Shown: one piece after another, positions 18,729 through 26,579 of the stretch
How the letters are laid out: each line of letters opens with the position of its first letter
Position numbering within the stretch: the stretch's first letter is position 1
Assembly (NCBI RefSeq): GCF_000020725.1
Contig: NC_011146.1
Span: 806,001-870,000, forward strand
Direction: 5' to 3'
From: Citrifermentans bemidjiense Bem
Lineage (GTDB): Bacteria > Desulfobacterota > Desulfuromonadia > Geobacterales > Geobacteraceae
DNA: 64,000 nucleotides
The notes under the pieces: generated by a model
The model's input: the letters and a program-made list of their open reading frames with translations, nothing else
The model's database searches: none
Told to the model about the DNA's origin: nothing
Translations under genes and position numbers: made by a program

Positions 18729-19331
18729 ATGGCACGTCGCAACCTACTGATCGTCACCTCCCTGCTGGTGCTGTCCGTCGCAGGGTCTCTTCCTTGCCGC
18801 GGCGAGGAGATGCTTCTCTATGCCCCCAAGCCCGCCGCAGGGGAACAGGCCCCGGCCGATCCGAAGGACGGGGTGCTGGTCACGACGGTGACGGTCAAGC
18901 GGGGCGACACGCTAAAGAACATCTCCAAAAAACACATCGGCGTTGCCGGCTGGTTCCCCCAGGTCCTCGTCTTCAATACCATCAAGAACCCTGACCTGAT
19001 TCACCCGGGCGACAAGCTGCTGGTGCCGGTGCGCCCCGGCAAGTCTACGTCCGTACCGGCGCCTGCCTCCCGCCGAGCCTCGCATCGTGCCGCGCACCGC
19101 ACCACGCATCGCGCGAAAGCTGCAGCCGGACACCCCCTCCAGGTCACCAAACCTGCCCAGGCCGGAGAAACTGAGAGCTTCCATCAGGCTCGCAAAGCGT
19201 ACCTGGACCGGAATTACCAGAGGGCGCTGGAGCTCTTTTCGGGCTTCCTGAAAAAGTTTCCCCGCTCCGGCTACGCGGCTGACGCTTCCCTTTACCGCGC
19301 TGACTGTTACCTGCACTTGTCCGGGGAGTAG
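18729..19331 (+). CDS. LysM domain and TPR-like envelope protein
   Basis: A 200-residue protein. It has a signal peptide (about 1-25), then a LysM peptidoglycan-binding domain (VTVKRGDTLKNISKKHIGV to NPDLIHPGDKLLVPV, about 52-100). A basic His/Arg-rich linker (ASHRAAHRTTHRAK) and a C-terminal TPR-like unit (FHQARKAYLDRNYQRALELF) follow. The start is 1 nt after the preceding stop, so the two genes should be cotranslated. Partner function at the cell wall with the preceding TPR/DUF11 protein is an inference from this arrangement. The pathway is unknown. Confidence 0.82.
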   Translation: MARRNLLIVTSLLVLSVAGSLPCRGEEMLLYAPKPAAGEQAPADPKDGVLVTTVTVKRGDTLKNISKKHIGVAGWFPQVLVFNTIKNPDLIHPGDKLLVPVRPGKSTSVPAPASRRASHRAAHRTTHRAKAAAGHPLQVTKPAQAGETESFHQARKAYLDRNYQRALELFSGFLKKFPRSGYAADASLYRADCYLHLSGE

Positions 19332-19480
19332 GAACCGCCTCCCGATCGCGGACACGAAAGGCAGCCCGATTCCCGCCCCGACTCTACCTCTGCCGGTGCG
19401 GGCGCGGCTTCTGTGCGGGAGGTGCTGAATGTTATGCAATGCGATGCAGTCATTTGATGAAATGCCACAGGAGGGAAAAA

Positions 19481-19954
19481 ATGCCTTTCAGTATTGATGC
19501 AGGCATGGTCGAGGTCTTGGGCGTGTGCGAAAAAGCCGAATTCGCCTGTGCCGAGCTGTACCACTACTTCGCGGATCTTTACAAGGACGACCGGGAGATC
19601 TTTTACCTCTGGCTGAGGACGGCGTTGGAGGAGGAGAACCGAGCCCGGCTCTTCGCTTTGATGGCCAAGCTGCGGCACGACAACATCATCGCCTCGGTGG
19701 TGTTGGAACTGGCCCAGGCGGAAGAGACTCTGCAGCACATCCGCGGTTTGCTGACGGAGCTTAAGGAAAATCCTCCGACTTTGAGAGAGGCGCTGCAGAT
19801 TGGGATGGAGCTGGAGACCCAGTTGGACCACCTCATGAGGCAGAACGTGGTGCAGTTCGCGGACGAGACCTACGAGAAATCCTTCCTGGCGATCACCAAC
19901 AGTAAGCGCCTGGAGTTGTTGCAGGAGGCCTGCCAGCGTCTGGCTGGGGCCTGA
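19481..19954 (+). CDS. Ferritin-like/rubrerythrin-related helical protein
   Basis: A 157-residue all-helical protein. WLRTALEEENRARLFALMAK and the C-terminal MELETQLDHLMRQNVVQFAD contain Glu/His spacing reminiscent of the four-helix ferritin-like fold, but the canonical ExxH pairs are incomplete, so metal binding is doubtful. I take ATG 19481 because GGAGGG is 5 nt before it; the longer frame from 19439 adds 14 residues without support. The gene stands alone, 149 nt after the LysM gene, and converges on the amidohydrolase. Confidence 0.6.
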   Translation: MPFSIDAGMVEVLGVCEKAEFACAELYHYFADLYKDDREIFYLWLRTALEEENRARLFALMAKLRHDNIIASVVLELAQAEETLQHIRGLLTELKENPPTLREALQIGMELETQLDHLMRQNVVQFADETYEKSFLAITNSKRLELLQEACQRLAGA

Positions 19955-19956
19955 AC

Positions 19957-20763
19957 CTAAGCCGAAACAAAGGCCGCAGAGCTGTCCTTCGCCGGCCGGT
20001 AGAACGACAGGGCGTTTTGGTAAAGCGCCTTCCTTGCCAATTCCTCCCCCAGCGTATCCAGCACCAGGAGCAGATCCTCGTCCCGGTAAGGGCGCGGCGC
20101 CCGGGTCGAGGGAAGATCGGTACCGAACATGAGCGCCTCGGGGTTTGCCGAGGCTATATCCCTCAGAGCCTGCTTCACGTCGAAGTCCACCCGCCCAAAA
20201 CCGGTCGCCTTTACCCGCACCCCACGCTCGGCCAGCTTCAACAGCGTCTTGAACCCCTCTTTTGACAGCCCAAGATGGTCGATGCTCACCGCCGGCAGCG
20301 TGAGCAGGGTCTGCTCCAATCCCGCAAGCTCCCTCGAATCGATATAAAGCTCTACGTGCCAGCGCAGCAACTGGTAGACCCTGTGCGCCATCTGCTCCAG
20401 GTGCTCGATCCCTTCCGATCCCCCCCGCTTGATGTTGAAACGAACCGCCCGCACCCCGGCCGCGTCCAGCTTCGCCAGTTCGGCGTCGCTCACCGTCGAC
20501 GGCAGCTGCGTGACGCCGACGAAGGCCGGCCCAAGGGTGGCGAGCGCGTCCAGCAGGTAGGCTTGGTCCATGGCCTGGAAGGATCCGGAAACGACGGCGC
20601 CGCCGCAAAGGGCCATGTCGCCGGTGCGCGCGAGGTAGTCCCCGCAGGCGAAGTCGTCGGGGAGATACCCCTGGTTCGGCACCAGGGGGAAGCGGCGATC
20701 CACGATGTGGAAATGGCTGTCGAAGACGGGAATCCCCCCTGCTAGCTTCAGTGCTTCTGACAT
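19957..20763 (-). CDS. Amidohydrolase-2 family metal-dependent hydrolase
   Basis: A 268-residue TIM-barrel protein. It shows FDSHFHIVD (the HxH metal motif), VRAVRFNIKRGG, VSIDHLGLSK and the C-terminal LMFGTDLPSTRAPRPYRDED with the conserved catalytic Asp. These are the hallmarks of the amidohydrolase-2 group, which includes 2-pyrone-4,6-dicarboxylate lactonase. The substrate cannot be told from sequence. It lies 22 nt downstream of the DUF2721 gene on the same strand, so cotranscription is likely. The stop is 2 nt from the converging ferritin-like gene. Confidence 0.83.
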   Translation of the reverse strand: MSEALKLAGGIPVFDSHFHIVDRRFPLVPNQGYLPDDFACGDYLARTGDMALCGGAVVSGSFQAMDQAYLLDALATLGPAFVGVTQLPSTVSDAELAKLDAAGVRAVRFNIKRGGSEGIEHLEQMAHRVYQLLRWHVELYIDSRELAGLEQTLLTLPAVSIDHLGLSKEGFKTLLKLAERGVRVKATGFGRVDFDVKQALRDIASANPEALMFGTDLPSTRAPRPYRDEDLLLVLDTLGEELARKALYQNALSFYRPAKDSSAAFVSA

Positions 20764-20785
20764 GGATACCTCCGGGGTTGCCGCC

Positions 20786-21229
20786 TTAGTTAGGTCCTAT
20801 CTTGAGGCTTCCCTTGGCGATGAAGATCTCGCGCAGGAAATTGATCAGCCCCACAACCATCAGCATCATGGCCAGGATGAAGAGGATGGCGACGGGAAGC
20901 GAGATGTCGTAACGGAGGTAGTCCCCCAGAAAAAGCATGGCGATGACGGTGCAAACCAGCACCGCGGTGGCGGTGCAAAGAAAGATGGCGTGACCGATCA
21001 GGTCGGCCCGTCGCGACAGCACGCGCAGGTACGCGTGCAGCTCCGGGACCGTGTCGGCGGAGGCAGTCTCCAGCTTCCCCTCGTGATAGCGGGCGCGGTC
21101 TATGATGCGCGCCAGCCGGCTGGTCATCACGCTCAGCATGGTGCCAACCGCCGTGAGGAGAAAGACCGGGGCGACCGAAAGTTGGATGACGTGGGCGACG
21201 GCCCCAAGCGATTGCGTATCCCGCAGCAT
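20786..21229 (-). CDS. DUF2721 family membrane protein
   Basis: A 147-residue protein with three membrane segments: VAPVFLLTAVGTMLSVMTSR, AIFLCTATAVLVCTVIAMLF and LPVAILFILAMMLMVVGLINF. An RLARIIDRAR motif follows the first helix, the pattern of the uncharacterised DUF2721 family. It is probably in the inner membrane. Function is unknown. Neighbours are the amidohydrolase and the unknown 21243 gene on the same strand. Confidence 0.8.
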   Translation of the reverse strand: MLRDTQSLGAVAHVIQLSVAPVFLLTAVGTMLSVMTSRLARIIDRARYHEGKLETASADTVPELHAYLRVLSRRADLIGHAIFLCTATAVLVCTVIAMLFLGDYLRYDISLPVAILFILAMMLMVVGLINFLREIFIAKGSLKIGPN

Positions 21230-21242
21230 ATGTGCTCCTTAT

Positions 21243-21734
21243 CTATGAGCTTTCGAATCTCTGCTCAACCTCGGACCTGAACTGCTCCAGGTCGATTCCC
21301 TTCAGCCTGATCAGGTCGTTCATGACCGGGTCCAGCATGCCGTTGGCGATGTTTACCGCCGACCGCTTCTCCTGGATTTCTTTAAGCGCTTTTTCCCGCC
21401 CCTCATGGCTCAGCAGGAGGTTCGAGCGCTCGTTGTAGAAGCGGTGGATCAGGAAGTTGCGCGCCCTCTGGGCCTTGCGCAGCGCCAGTACGGCTTCGTC
21501 GGTGAACCCGACCCTCTGCTTGATCTCCTCCACGAGGCGCCCCAAGGTCTGGCTCCCCAGGTTCTCCATGTACCCGCGGAATTCGTGGTCGGAGAGGTTG
21601 CCGTCGCTTCGGTCGGTAAGGAGGGTGACGATGAAGGAGATGTAAAGCTCTAAGCGCTGGCAATCTTGCACGGCCGCTCCCATCTCCAGATAGATCGGGT
21701 TCAGCGCTGAGGTATCGATCTTGACGCCCGGCAT
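21243..21734 (-). CDS. Unrecognised helical protein (163 aa)
   Basis: I do not recognise a family. The protein is predicted soluble and mainly helical, with ALRKAQRARNFLIHRFYNER in the middle and no membrane segment or signal peptide. The stretch ALRKAQRARNFLIHRFY resembles RNase-toxin-associated helical proteins only superficially. It ends 13 nt before the DUF2721 start, so it probably leads that operon. The region upstream (from 21735) is the intergenic space shared with the RNase E/G gene. Confidence 0.65.
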   Translation of the reverse strand: MPGVKIDTSALNPIYLEMGAAVQDCQRLELYISFIVTLLTDRSDGNLSDHEFRGYMENLGSQTLGRLVEEIKQRVGFTDEAVLALRKAQRARNFLIHRFYNERSNLLLSHEGREKALKEIQEKRSAVNIANGMLDPVMNDLIRLKGIDLEQFRSEVEQRFESS

Positions 21735-22109
21735 GGCATGCCCTCTCAGGGAAAATTTTTACCAATGCATTAGCACAAAAAAGAAAGGTCATAAACAGCT
21801 AATTACCTGAAGCCGTTTCGCGCAGAATTTTGGTTAGAAGGATACTGAGGAATCCTCATGGGAAAAGCCGCTGCCGCCTCCGAACCACAATGCCGCGAGG
21901 AGATTGCGCTTTTTTGTGTGCGACAAACATATTCTCTGTTATAATCACTCGGTTTTCATTAATTTTGACAGCCCCCTAATGCTGGGGGATGGATATAAAG
22001 AAAGTCTCAAGCCGGGATATCCGGCGGGAACAATACTGGGCGCGAGGCGTGCCGGCGGTCAGTTGCGACCGGGCAACGCAGCCCCTAAACGAAAGGGAAA
22101 TAAGGATTT
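21735..22109. other. Intergenic region and long leader of the RNase E/G gene
   Basis: 375 nt without a gene. TATAAT at 21940-21945 is a good -10 facing the RNase gene, but no convincing -35 lies 16-18 nt upstream. The following leader of about 157 nt can fold into several hairpins: CCCCC/GGGGG at about 21973-21990 and GCCGG/CCGGC at about 22012-22026. The Shine-Dalgarno AAGGA is at about 22100. RNase E is known to autoregulate through its 5' UTR in other bacteria; that this leader does so is inference. Confidence 0.5.
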
Positions 22110-24869
22110 ATGTCAAAAAAAATGCTGATTAATGCGCTCCACCCAGAGGAAGCGCGAGTGGCGATCGTCGAGGACGGCCGCCTGGTTGATCTGGATGTAG
22201 AGATCGCCGGCAACGAGCAGATCCGCGGCAACATCTACAAGGGGGTCGTGGTCCGAGTGGAGCAGGGGCTGCAGGCCGCCTTCGTAGACATCGGGCTGAA
22301 GAAGCTCGGCTTCCTGCAGATGGGCGAACTGCATCCGGAAAACTGGAAGTGGCGCGACGACATCCCCGAGGACCAGAGGCACCGCCGCCCGCGCATCCAG
22401 GAAGTGCTGCGCAGGGGGCAGGAGCTGATCGTCCAGGTGGAGAAGGGGGAGCGGGACAACAAGGGCTCCGCGCTCACCACCTACGTCTCTTTGCCTGGGC
22501 GCTACATGGTGCTGATGCCCGGGAGCGACTCGGCCGGCATCTCCCGGAAAGTCGAGGGGGAAGGAGAGCGCAAGAAGCTCAAGGAAATCATCGCCGAGAT
22601 GGCCATTCCCGAGGGGTACGGCTACATCATCCGGACCGAGGCGATGGGGAGGACCCGCGAAGAGCTCCAGAAGGACCTCGACAACCTGATTGCGACCTAC
22701 CAGGGGATCCGCTCGAAAGGTCTGGCCATGAAGGGAGCGGGGATGATCTACCAGGAGTCCGCGCTCATCATCAGGACCATCCGGGACTACTTCTCCGCCG
22801 ACATCGACGAGGTTCTGGTGGACAGCAAGGACGTCTACAACGATGTCCGCGACTGCTTGAAGGAGATCGACCCGGCCTTCGAAAAGCTGGTCAAGATGCA
22901 CCAGGAGAAGCGCCCCATCTTCTCGCGCTACCAGTTGGAGGAGCAGATCGACCTGATTTACGAGAAGAAGGTCCCCCTGAAGTCGGGCGGGTCCATCTTC
23001 ATCGAGCCGACCGAGGCACTGGTCTCGATCGACGTCAACTCGGGCAAGTCCACCGGCGAGAAGGGGGTCGAGGATACCGCGTTCAAGACGAACCTGGAAG
23101 CGGCCGAGGAAGCTGCCCGGCAACTGCGGCTGCGCGACCTGGGCGGGCTCATCGTCATCGATTTCATCGACATGCGCGACCGCAAGCACAACTCCGAAGT
23201 GGAAAAAACGCTGAAGACGGCGCTCAAGGCCGACAAGGCGCGGGTGAACGTCTCGCGCATCTCGGAATTCGGCCTTTTGGAGATGTCGCGCCAGCGCATC
23301 CGCCAGACCCTGAACCAGGCCTCCACCCTGGAATGTCCGCACTGCGACGGCAGGGGGAAGGTGAAATCGGTCGAGGCGATGGCGCTCTCGTTCCTGCGGA
23401 AGGTGCACGCCGCCGCGGCCAAGGGGACCATCGGCGAGGTGGTGGGTGGCCTGCCGCTGGAGGTGGCCTACTACCTCTTGAACCGCAAACGCCACGAGCT
23501 TTCCCAGATCGAGAGCGACTACGACATCGAGGTGACGGTGAAAGGAAAACCGTCTTACCTCCTGAACCAGATGGATCTGGAACTGATCAAGCGGGAGAAG
23601 GCCGCAGACGAGCTGCCGCTGGAGAAGCCGGCCCATGGGCGTGCGCTGCCTAAGGAAGAAGCGGCCCAGGAGCCCGCAGCCGAAGGGCGCAAGAAAAAGA
23701 AGAAGGGGAAAAAGGCCCAGGAGCCGGAGGCCGCAGCTCACGTCGAGGCGCTGCCGGTTGCCGTCGTGGAGGAGCCGACCGGCGCCGAGCTGGTGGTGAC
23801 CGTCGAGGGCGAACCCGAGGAGCACAAGAAAAAGCGCCGCCGCAAGCGCAAGCGGGGCAAGGGAGGCGCAGCCGAAGCGGGTGCCGAGGCCGCTGCGTCG
23901 CAATCGGTCGAGGCAGAAGTGGAGCTTCCGGCCGCAGAGCCAGGGACCCTTCCCGCGCCGGGACCGGTCACGGAGCAGGCGGCTGCCGCCGAGGGTGAGC
24001 AGCTCCAGCACGAGGCGGGCGAAGAAGTGAAGAAGAAGCGCCGGCGCAAAAGGCGGCGCGGCAAGGGAGGGCACGAGGCGCAGTTGCATGAGTCCGCAGC
24101 CGAGTTCCCGCCGCAGTTGGAAGCTTTCGCGGCAGCGGGTGCCATCCCGGTGCAGGAAGTGACCCCGGTGATAACGGCCTCCGCCGTTTCCGCCGAACCT
24201 GGCGCAGCAGCGAAGAAGGGGCGCAAAAGGGGTAAGGCGCGTGCCGAGGAGCCTGCTGTTTCGGCGGGCGCGGCTCAGGTCGAGGCGATAACCGTTCCGG
24301 CAGAGGTCATCGAGTCGGCGCAACCCGCCGCGAAGCCGAAGCGTCCGCGCGGCGGCAGGAAGGTGAAAGAAGCCGCCGCAGAGCAGGGCGCGCCGGCTGT
24401 GGTCGCAGCGGCGCCCGGTGGAGCACCTGAGGCACCCGCCGGAGCCGCGGCCCCCGCGGAGCCCGCGAAGGCCAAAAGGAAACCGAGGGGAGCTAAGGCC
24501 GCCAAGGGCGCTGAAGCGACCCCTGTCCCGGAAGCCGGCGAGGCAAAGGCCGCGCCGGCCGGAAAGAAAGCCCCCGCCGCGGTGACCGAAGGAACGGAGG
24601 CTCCCGCCAAGGCGAAGGGAAAGAGCACCAAGGGTAAGAGCGCCGAGGCTCCCAAGGCGAAAAAGGAGCAGGAAGCTGCCACCGCAGCGCCTGAACCGCC
24701 CCCCGCACCGGCTCAGGATAAAGCGCCTGCCAAGGCTCGCGCACCCCGTGCCTCCCGTAAGAAAGAGGCACCGGAGGGCACCGGGCAGGCACCGGCCGCG
24801 CCGGTCGAGGAGAAGCCCAAGAAGCCGCGGGCTCCCCGCAAGAAAAAAGAAGAAGCGCCCGCAGAATAG
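22110..24869 (+). CDS. rng/rne: Ribonuclease E/G family endoribonuclease with long basic tail
   Basis: A 919-residue member of the RNase E/G family, which makes endonucleolytic cuts in mRNA and rRNA precursors. The catalytic half (1-500) has the S1 domain (NIYKGVVVRVEQGLQAAFVD) and the DNase I-like subdomain with catalytic Asp residues in VSIDVNSGK and LIVIDFIDMRD. It is followed by CPHCDGRG, the zinc-link. After residue about 520 comes an Ala/Pro/Glu/Lys-rich disordered tail of about 400 residues with two very basic patches (KKKRRRKRKRGKG and KKKRRRKRRRGKG), likely RNA- or partner-binding. Whether it is functionally RNase E or RNase G cannot be settled by sequence alone. Confidence 0.92.
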   Translation: MSKKMLINALHPEEARVAIVEDGRLVDLDVEIAGNEQIRGNIYKGVVVRVEQGLQAAFVDIGLKKLGFLQMGELHPENWKWRDDIPEDQRHRRPRIQEVLRRGQELIVQVEKGERDNKGSALTTYVSLPGRYMVLMPGSDSAGISRKVEGEGERKKLKEIIAEMAIPEGYGYIIRTEAMGRTREELQKDLDNLIATYQGIRSKGLAMKGAGMIYQESALIIRTIRDYFSADIDEVLVDSKDVYNDVRDCLKEIDPAFEKLVKMHQEKRPIFSRYQLEEQIDLIYEKKVPLKSGGSIFIEPTEALVSIDVNSGKSTGEKGVEDTAFKTNLEAAEEAARQLRLRDLGGLIVIDFIDMRDRKHNSEVEKTLKTALKADKARVNVSRISEFGLLEMSRQRIRQTLNQASTLECPHCDGRGKVKSVEAMALSFLRKVHAAAAKGTIGEVVGGLPLEVAYYLLNRKRHELSQIESDYDIEVTVKGKPSYLLNQMDLELIKREKAADELPLEKPAHGRALPKEEAAQEPAAEGRKKKKKGKKAQEPEAAAHVEALPVAVVEEPTGAELVVTVEGEPEEHKKKRRRKRKRGKGGAAEAGAEAAASQSVEAEVELPAAEPGTLPAPGPVTEQAAAAEGEQLQHEAGEEVKKKRRRKRRRGKGGHEAQLHESAAEFPPQLEAFAAAGAIPVQEVTPVITASAVSAEPGAAAKKGRKRGKARAEEPAVSAGAAQVEAITVPAEVIESAQPAAKPKRPRGGRKVKEAAAEQGAPAVVAAAPGGAPEAPAGAAAPAEPAKAKRKPRGAKAAKGAEATPVPEAGEAKAAPAGKKAPAAVTEGTEAPAKAKGKSTKGKSAEAPKAKKEQEAATAAPEPPPAPAQDKAPAKARAPRASRKKEAPEGTGQAPAAPVEEKPKKPRAPRKKKEEAPAE

Positions 24870-24882
24870 CCAAGGGGAAGTG

Positions 24883-25671
24883 ATGAAGACATTCCTTCTT
24901 GCTCTGCTGCTTTGGGCTTTTTGTGCCTTGCCTGCTGCCGCCGCAACCCTGGAAACACTGACCTGGCACTTCTCGCCCCAGTATTTCACCTGGCAGGAGC
25001 GGGACAACGGGAGGCGGCTTCTCAAGGAGAGCGGCCCTCTCTTCTCCCTGGGGGGCGTTGCCGGTCTCGTCGCCGACTCCTCCTTTACCATACGGGGAAA
25101 GGGGGAGTTCTTCGGCGGCCAGGTCGGCTACCGGGGCGAGACACAGCCGCCGAACCCGCAACCCATCCGCACCGATGTGGCCTACTTCGGCACGCGCGAA
25201 GAGCTGGACCTGGGCTACCGGGTTTCAGGGGGGAGGGGCTGCCTGGAACCGTTCGCGGGGCTTGGGCACCGCTGGTGGTTGAGGGAGTTGCAGGATACCG
25301 CCACGGCCAGCGGCTCCGCCGTCAAGGGATATACAGAGCTGTGGCAGACGGTGTACGGACGCCTCGGTGCCCGGGGCGAGCTGGCGCTTTCCTCGGGGGG
25401 CGTGGCCTTCGCCGAGGGGGGCGCCAAGTACCCCTTCTACACCGGAAACAGCGTCGATTTCGTCGACGGCGGCGTCGTCACCTTTCATCCCGGAGCCGCC
25501 TGGAGCGGGTTCGCCGAGACCGGTATCCGGATGGGGAACCTCAAGCTCGCCCTCTCATACGAGGGATTCCGGTTCTCCGCCTCGTCCCCGAAACGGGTGC
25601 AGGAGACACGCTACCTTCAGCCCGAATCCTCCTCCGACATCTTCGGCGCGAGCCTCGGATGGAGCTTCTGA
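24883..25671 (+). CDS. Outer-membrane beta-barrel-like protein
   Basis: A 262-residue protein from ATG 24883 (GGGGAAG 6 nt upstream), with a signal peptide ending PAAAATLE. The rest is rich in alternating and aromatic segments (WHFSPQYFTWQE, VGYRGETQ, LDLGYRVSGG) and ends GASLGWSF, an aromatic C-terminus typical of outer-membrane barrels. I do not recognise a specific family. It begins 13 nt after the RNase gene and 27 nt before crcB, so it may be cotranscribed with the RNase. A longer frame from 24748 overlaps the RNase tail and is rejected. Confidence 0.7.
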   Translation: MKTFLLALLLWAFCALPAAAATLETLTWHFSPQYFTWQERDNGRRLLKESGPLFSLGGVAGLVADSSFTIRGKGEFFGGQVGYRGETQPPNPQPIRTDVAYFGTREELDLGYRVSGGRGCLEPFAGLGHRWWLRELQDTATASGSAVKGYTELWQTVYGRLGARGELALSSGGVAFAEGGAKYPFYTGNSVDFVDGGVVTFHPGAAWSGFAETGIRMGNLKLALSYEGFRFSASSPKRVQETRYLQPESSSDIFGASLGWSF

Positions 25672-25698
25672 CATCACCGATCCAGGGCGGTTCCCCAC

Positions 25699-26073
25699 AT
25701 GGAGCAGTTGGTCTACATAGCGCTTTTAGGCGCCCTCGGTTGTCTCTGCCGTTATTTCCTTTCCGGCTTTGTCTATCAGGTTTTCGGCACCTCCTTTCCC
25801 TATGGAACCCTTGCCGTGAACCTGATCGGGGCTTTCCTGATCGGGCTCATCATGGAGTTTTCCGTGAGGAGCGCCGCCATTCCCCCCACCCTGCGCTTTG
25901 CCATCACCATAGGGTTTCTCGGGGGACTCACCACCTTTTCCACCTTCAGTTTCGAGACCTTCCGGCTTTTGGAAGACGGCGCGCTGCTGATCGCTATCGT
26001 CAACGTCCTGGTCAGCGTCGTCGCCTGCCTTACCTGCACCTGGATCGGGATCATGGTGGCGCGTGCGCTTTAG
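25699..26073 (+). CDS. crcB: Fluoride exporter CrcB/FluC
   Basis: A 124-residue, four-helix membrane protein. GALGCLCRYFLS, GTLAVNLIGAFLIGLIMEF and GFLGGLTTFSTFSFET carry the conserved Asn and Phe-box/polar-track residues of the Fluc family, dual-topology channels that export fluoride. Length is typical. The ATG follows a possible GG site at about 25687. I see no fluoride riboswitch upstream. A DUF190 gene follows, a common neighbour. Confidence 0.93.
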   Translation: MEQLVYIALLGALGCLCRYFLSGFVYQVFGTSFPYGTLAVNLIGAFLIGLIMEFSVRSAAIPPTLRFAITIGFLGGLTTFSTFSFETFRLLEDGALLIAIVNVLVSVVACLTCTWIGIMVARAL

Positions 26074-26134
26074 GCCATTCGGCAGGGAACCGGCAACCGC
26101 TTCAACCTGGCAGCTATATTAAATAGGAGATTGC

Positions 26135-26512
26135 ATGGACAGCAGGAACATGACGCTGGAAGAAGACAGAAACACGATGCTCGGCGAGCGAGTGCTGCTC
26201 AGGATCTTCATTGGAGAAAGAGACAAGTACAAGCACATACCCCTGTACGAGGCCCTGGTCGAGCTGTTCCGCAAGGAAGGGCTTGCCGGCGCCACGGTGC
26301 TGCGCGGGATAGCAGGTTTCGGCGCGCACAGCATGTACCACACGGACCGGTTGCTGCGCCTTTCCACCGACCTCCCGATAGTGCTGGAAGTGGTGGACCA
26401 GAGGGAGCGCATAGAGGCGGTGCTTCCGACAGTGGAGGAGATGATGGACGGCGGGCTCATCACCATGGAAAAGGTGCTGGTGGTGCGCTACGCAAGGAAG
26501 CGCTCAAGCTAG
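26135..26512 (+). CDS. DUF190 domain protein
   Basis: A 125-residue small protein related to the PII-like/nitrogen-regulatory fold of DUF190. LLRIFIGERDKYKHIPLYEALVEL and GLAGATVLRGIAGFGAHS are the family signature; the C-terminal GLITMEKVLVVRYARK is the last strand. It is often found beside crcB, as here. The function is not established. AGGAGA lies 10 nt before the ATG; the intergenic gap from crcB is 61 nt. Confidence 0.9.
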   Translation: MDSRNMTLEEDRNTMLGERVLLRIFIGERDKYKHIPLYEALVELFRKEGLAGATVLRGIAGFGAHSMYHTDRLLRLSTDLPIVLEVVDQRERIEAVLPTVEEMMDGGLITMEKVLVVRYARKRSS

Positions 26513-26521
26513 CACTTTGGC

Positions 26522-26549
26522 TTGAAACGAAATCTTCATCTGCTACACT
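26522..26549 (+). promoter_or_regulatory. Putative promoter of sucA
   Basis: TTGAAA (26522-26527), a 16-nt spacer and TACACT (26544-26549). Matches are 5/6 and 4/6 of consensus. The start codon follows about 20 nt after the predicted start site. No terminator is seen in the gap after the DUF190 gene. Confidence 0.5.
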
Positions 26550-26579
26550 CTGTCAATTCATGATAATGGGGAGCTAATG

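Noticed and set aside
22113-25091. 992-codon minus-strand frame opposite the RNase E/G gene
   Set aside because: Arg/Gly/Leu-rich translation typical of antisense of an Ala/Glu/Lys tail; the plus strand has all RNase E/G motifs.
25672-25698. Fluoride riboswitch before crcB
   Set aside because: The gap is 27 nt, too short, and the motif is absent.
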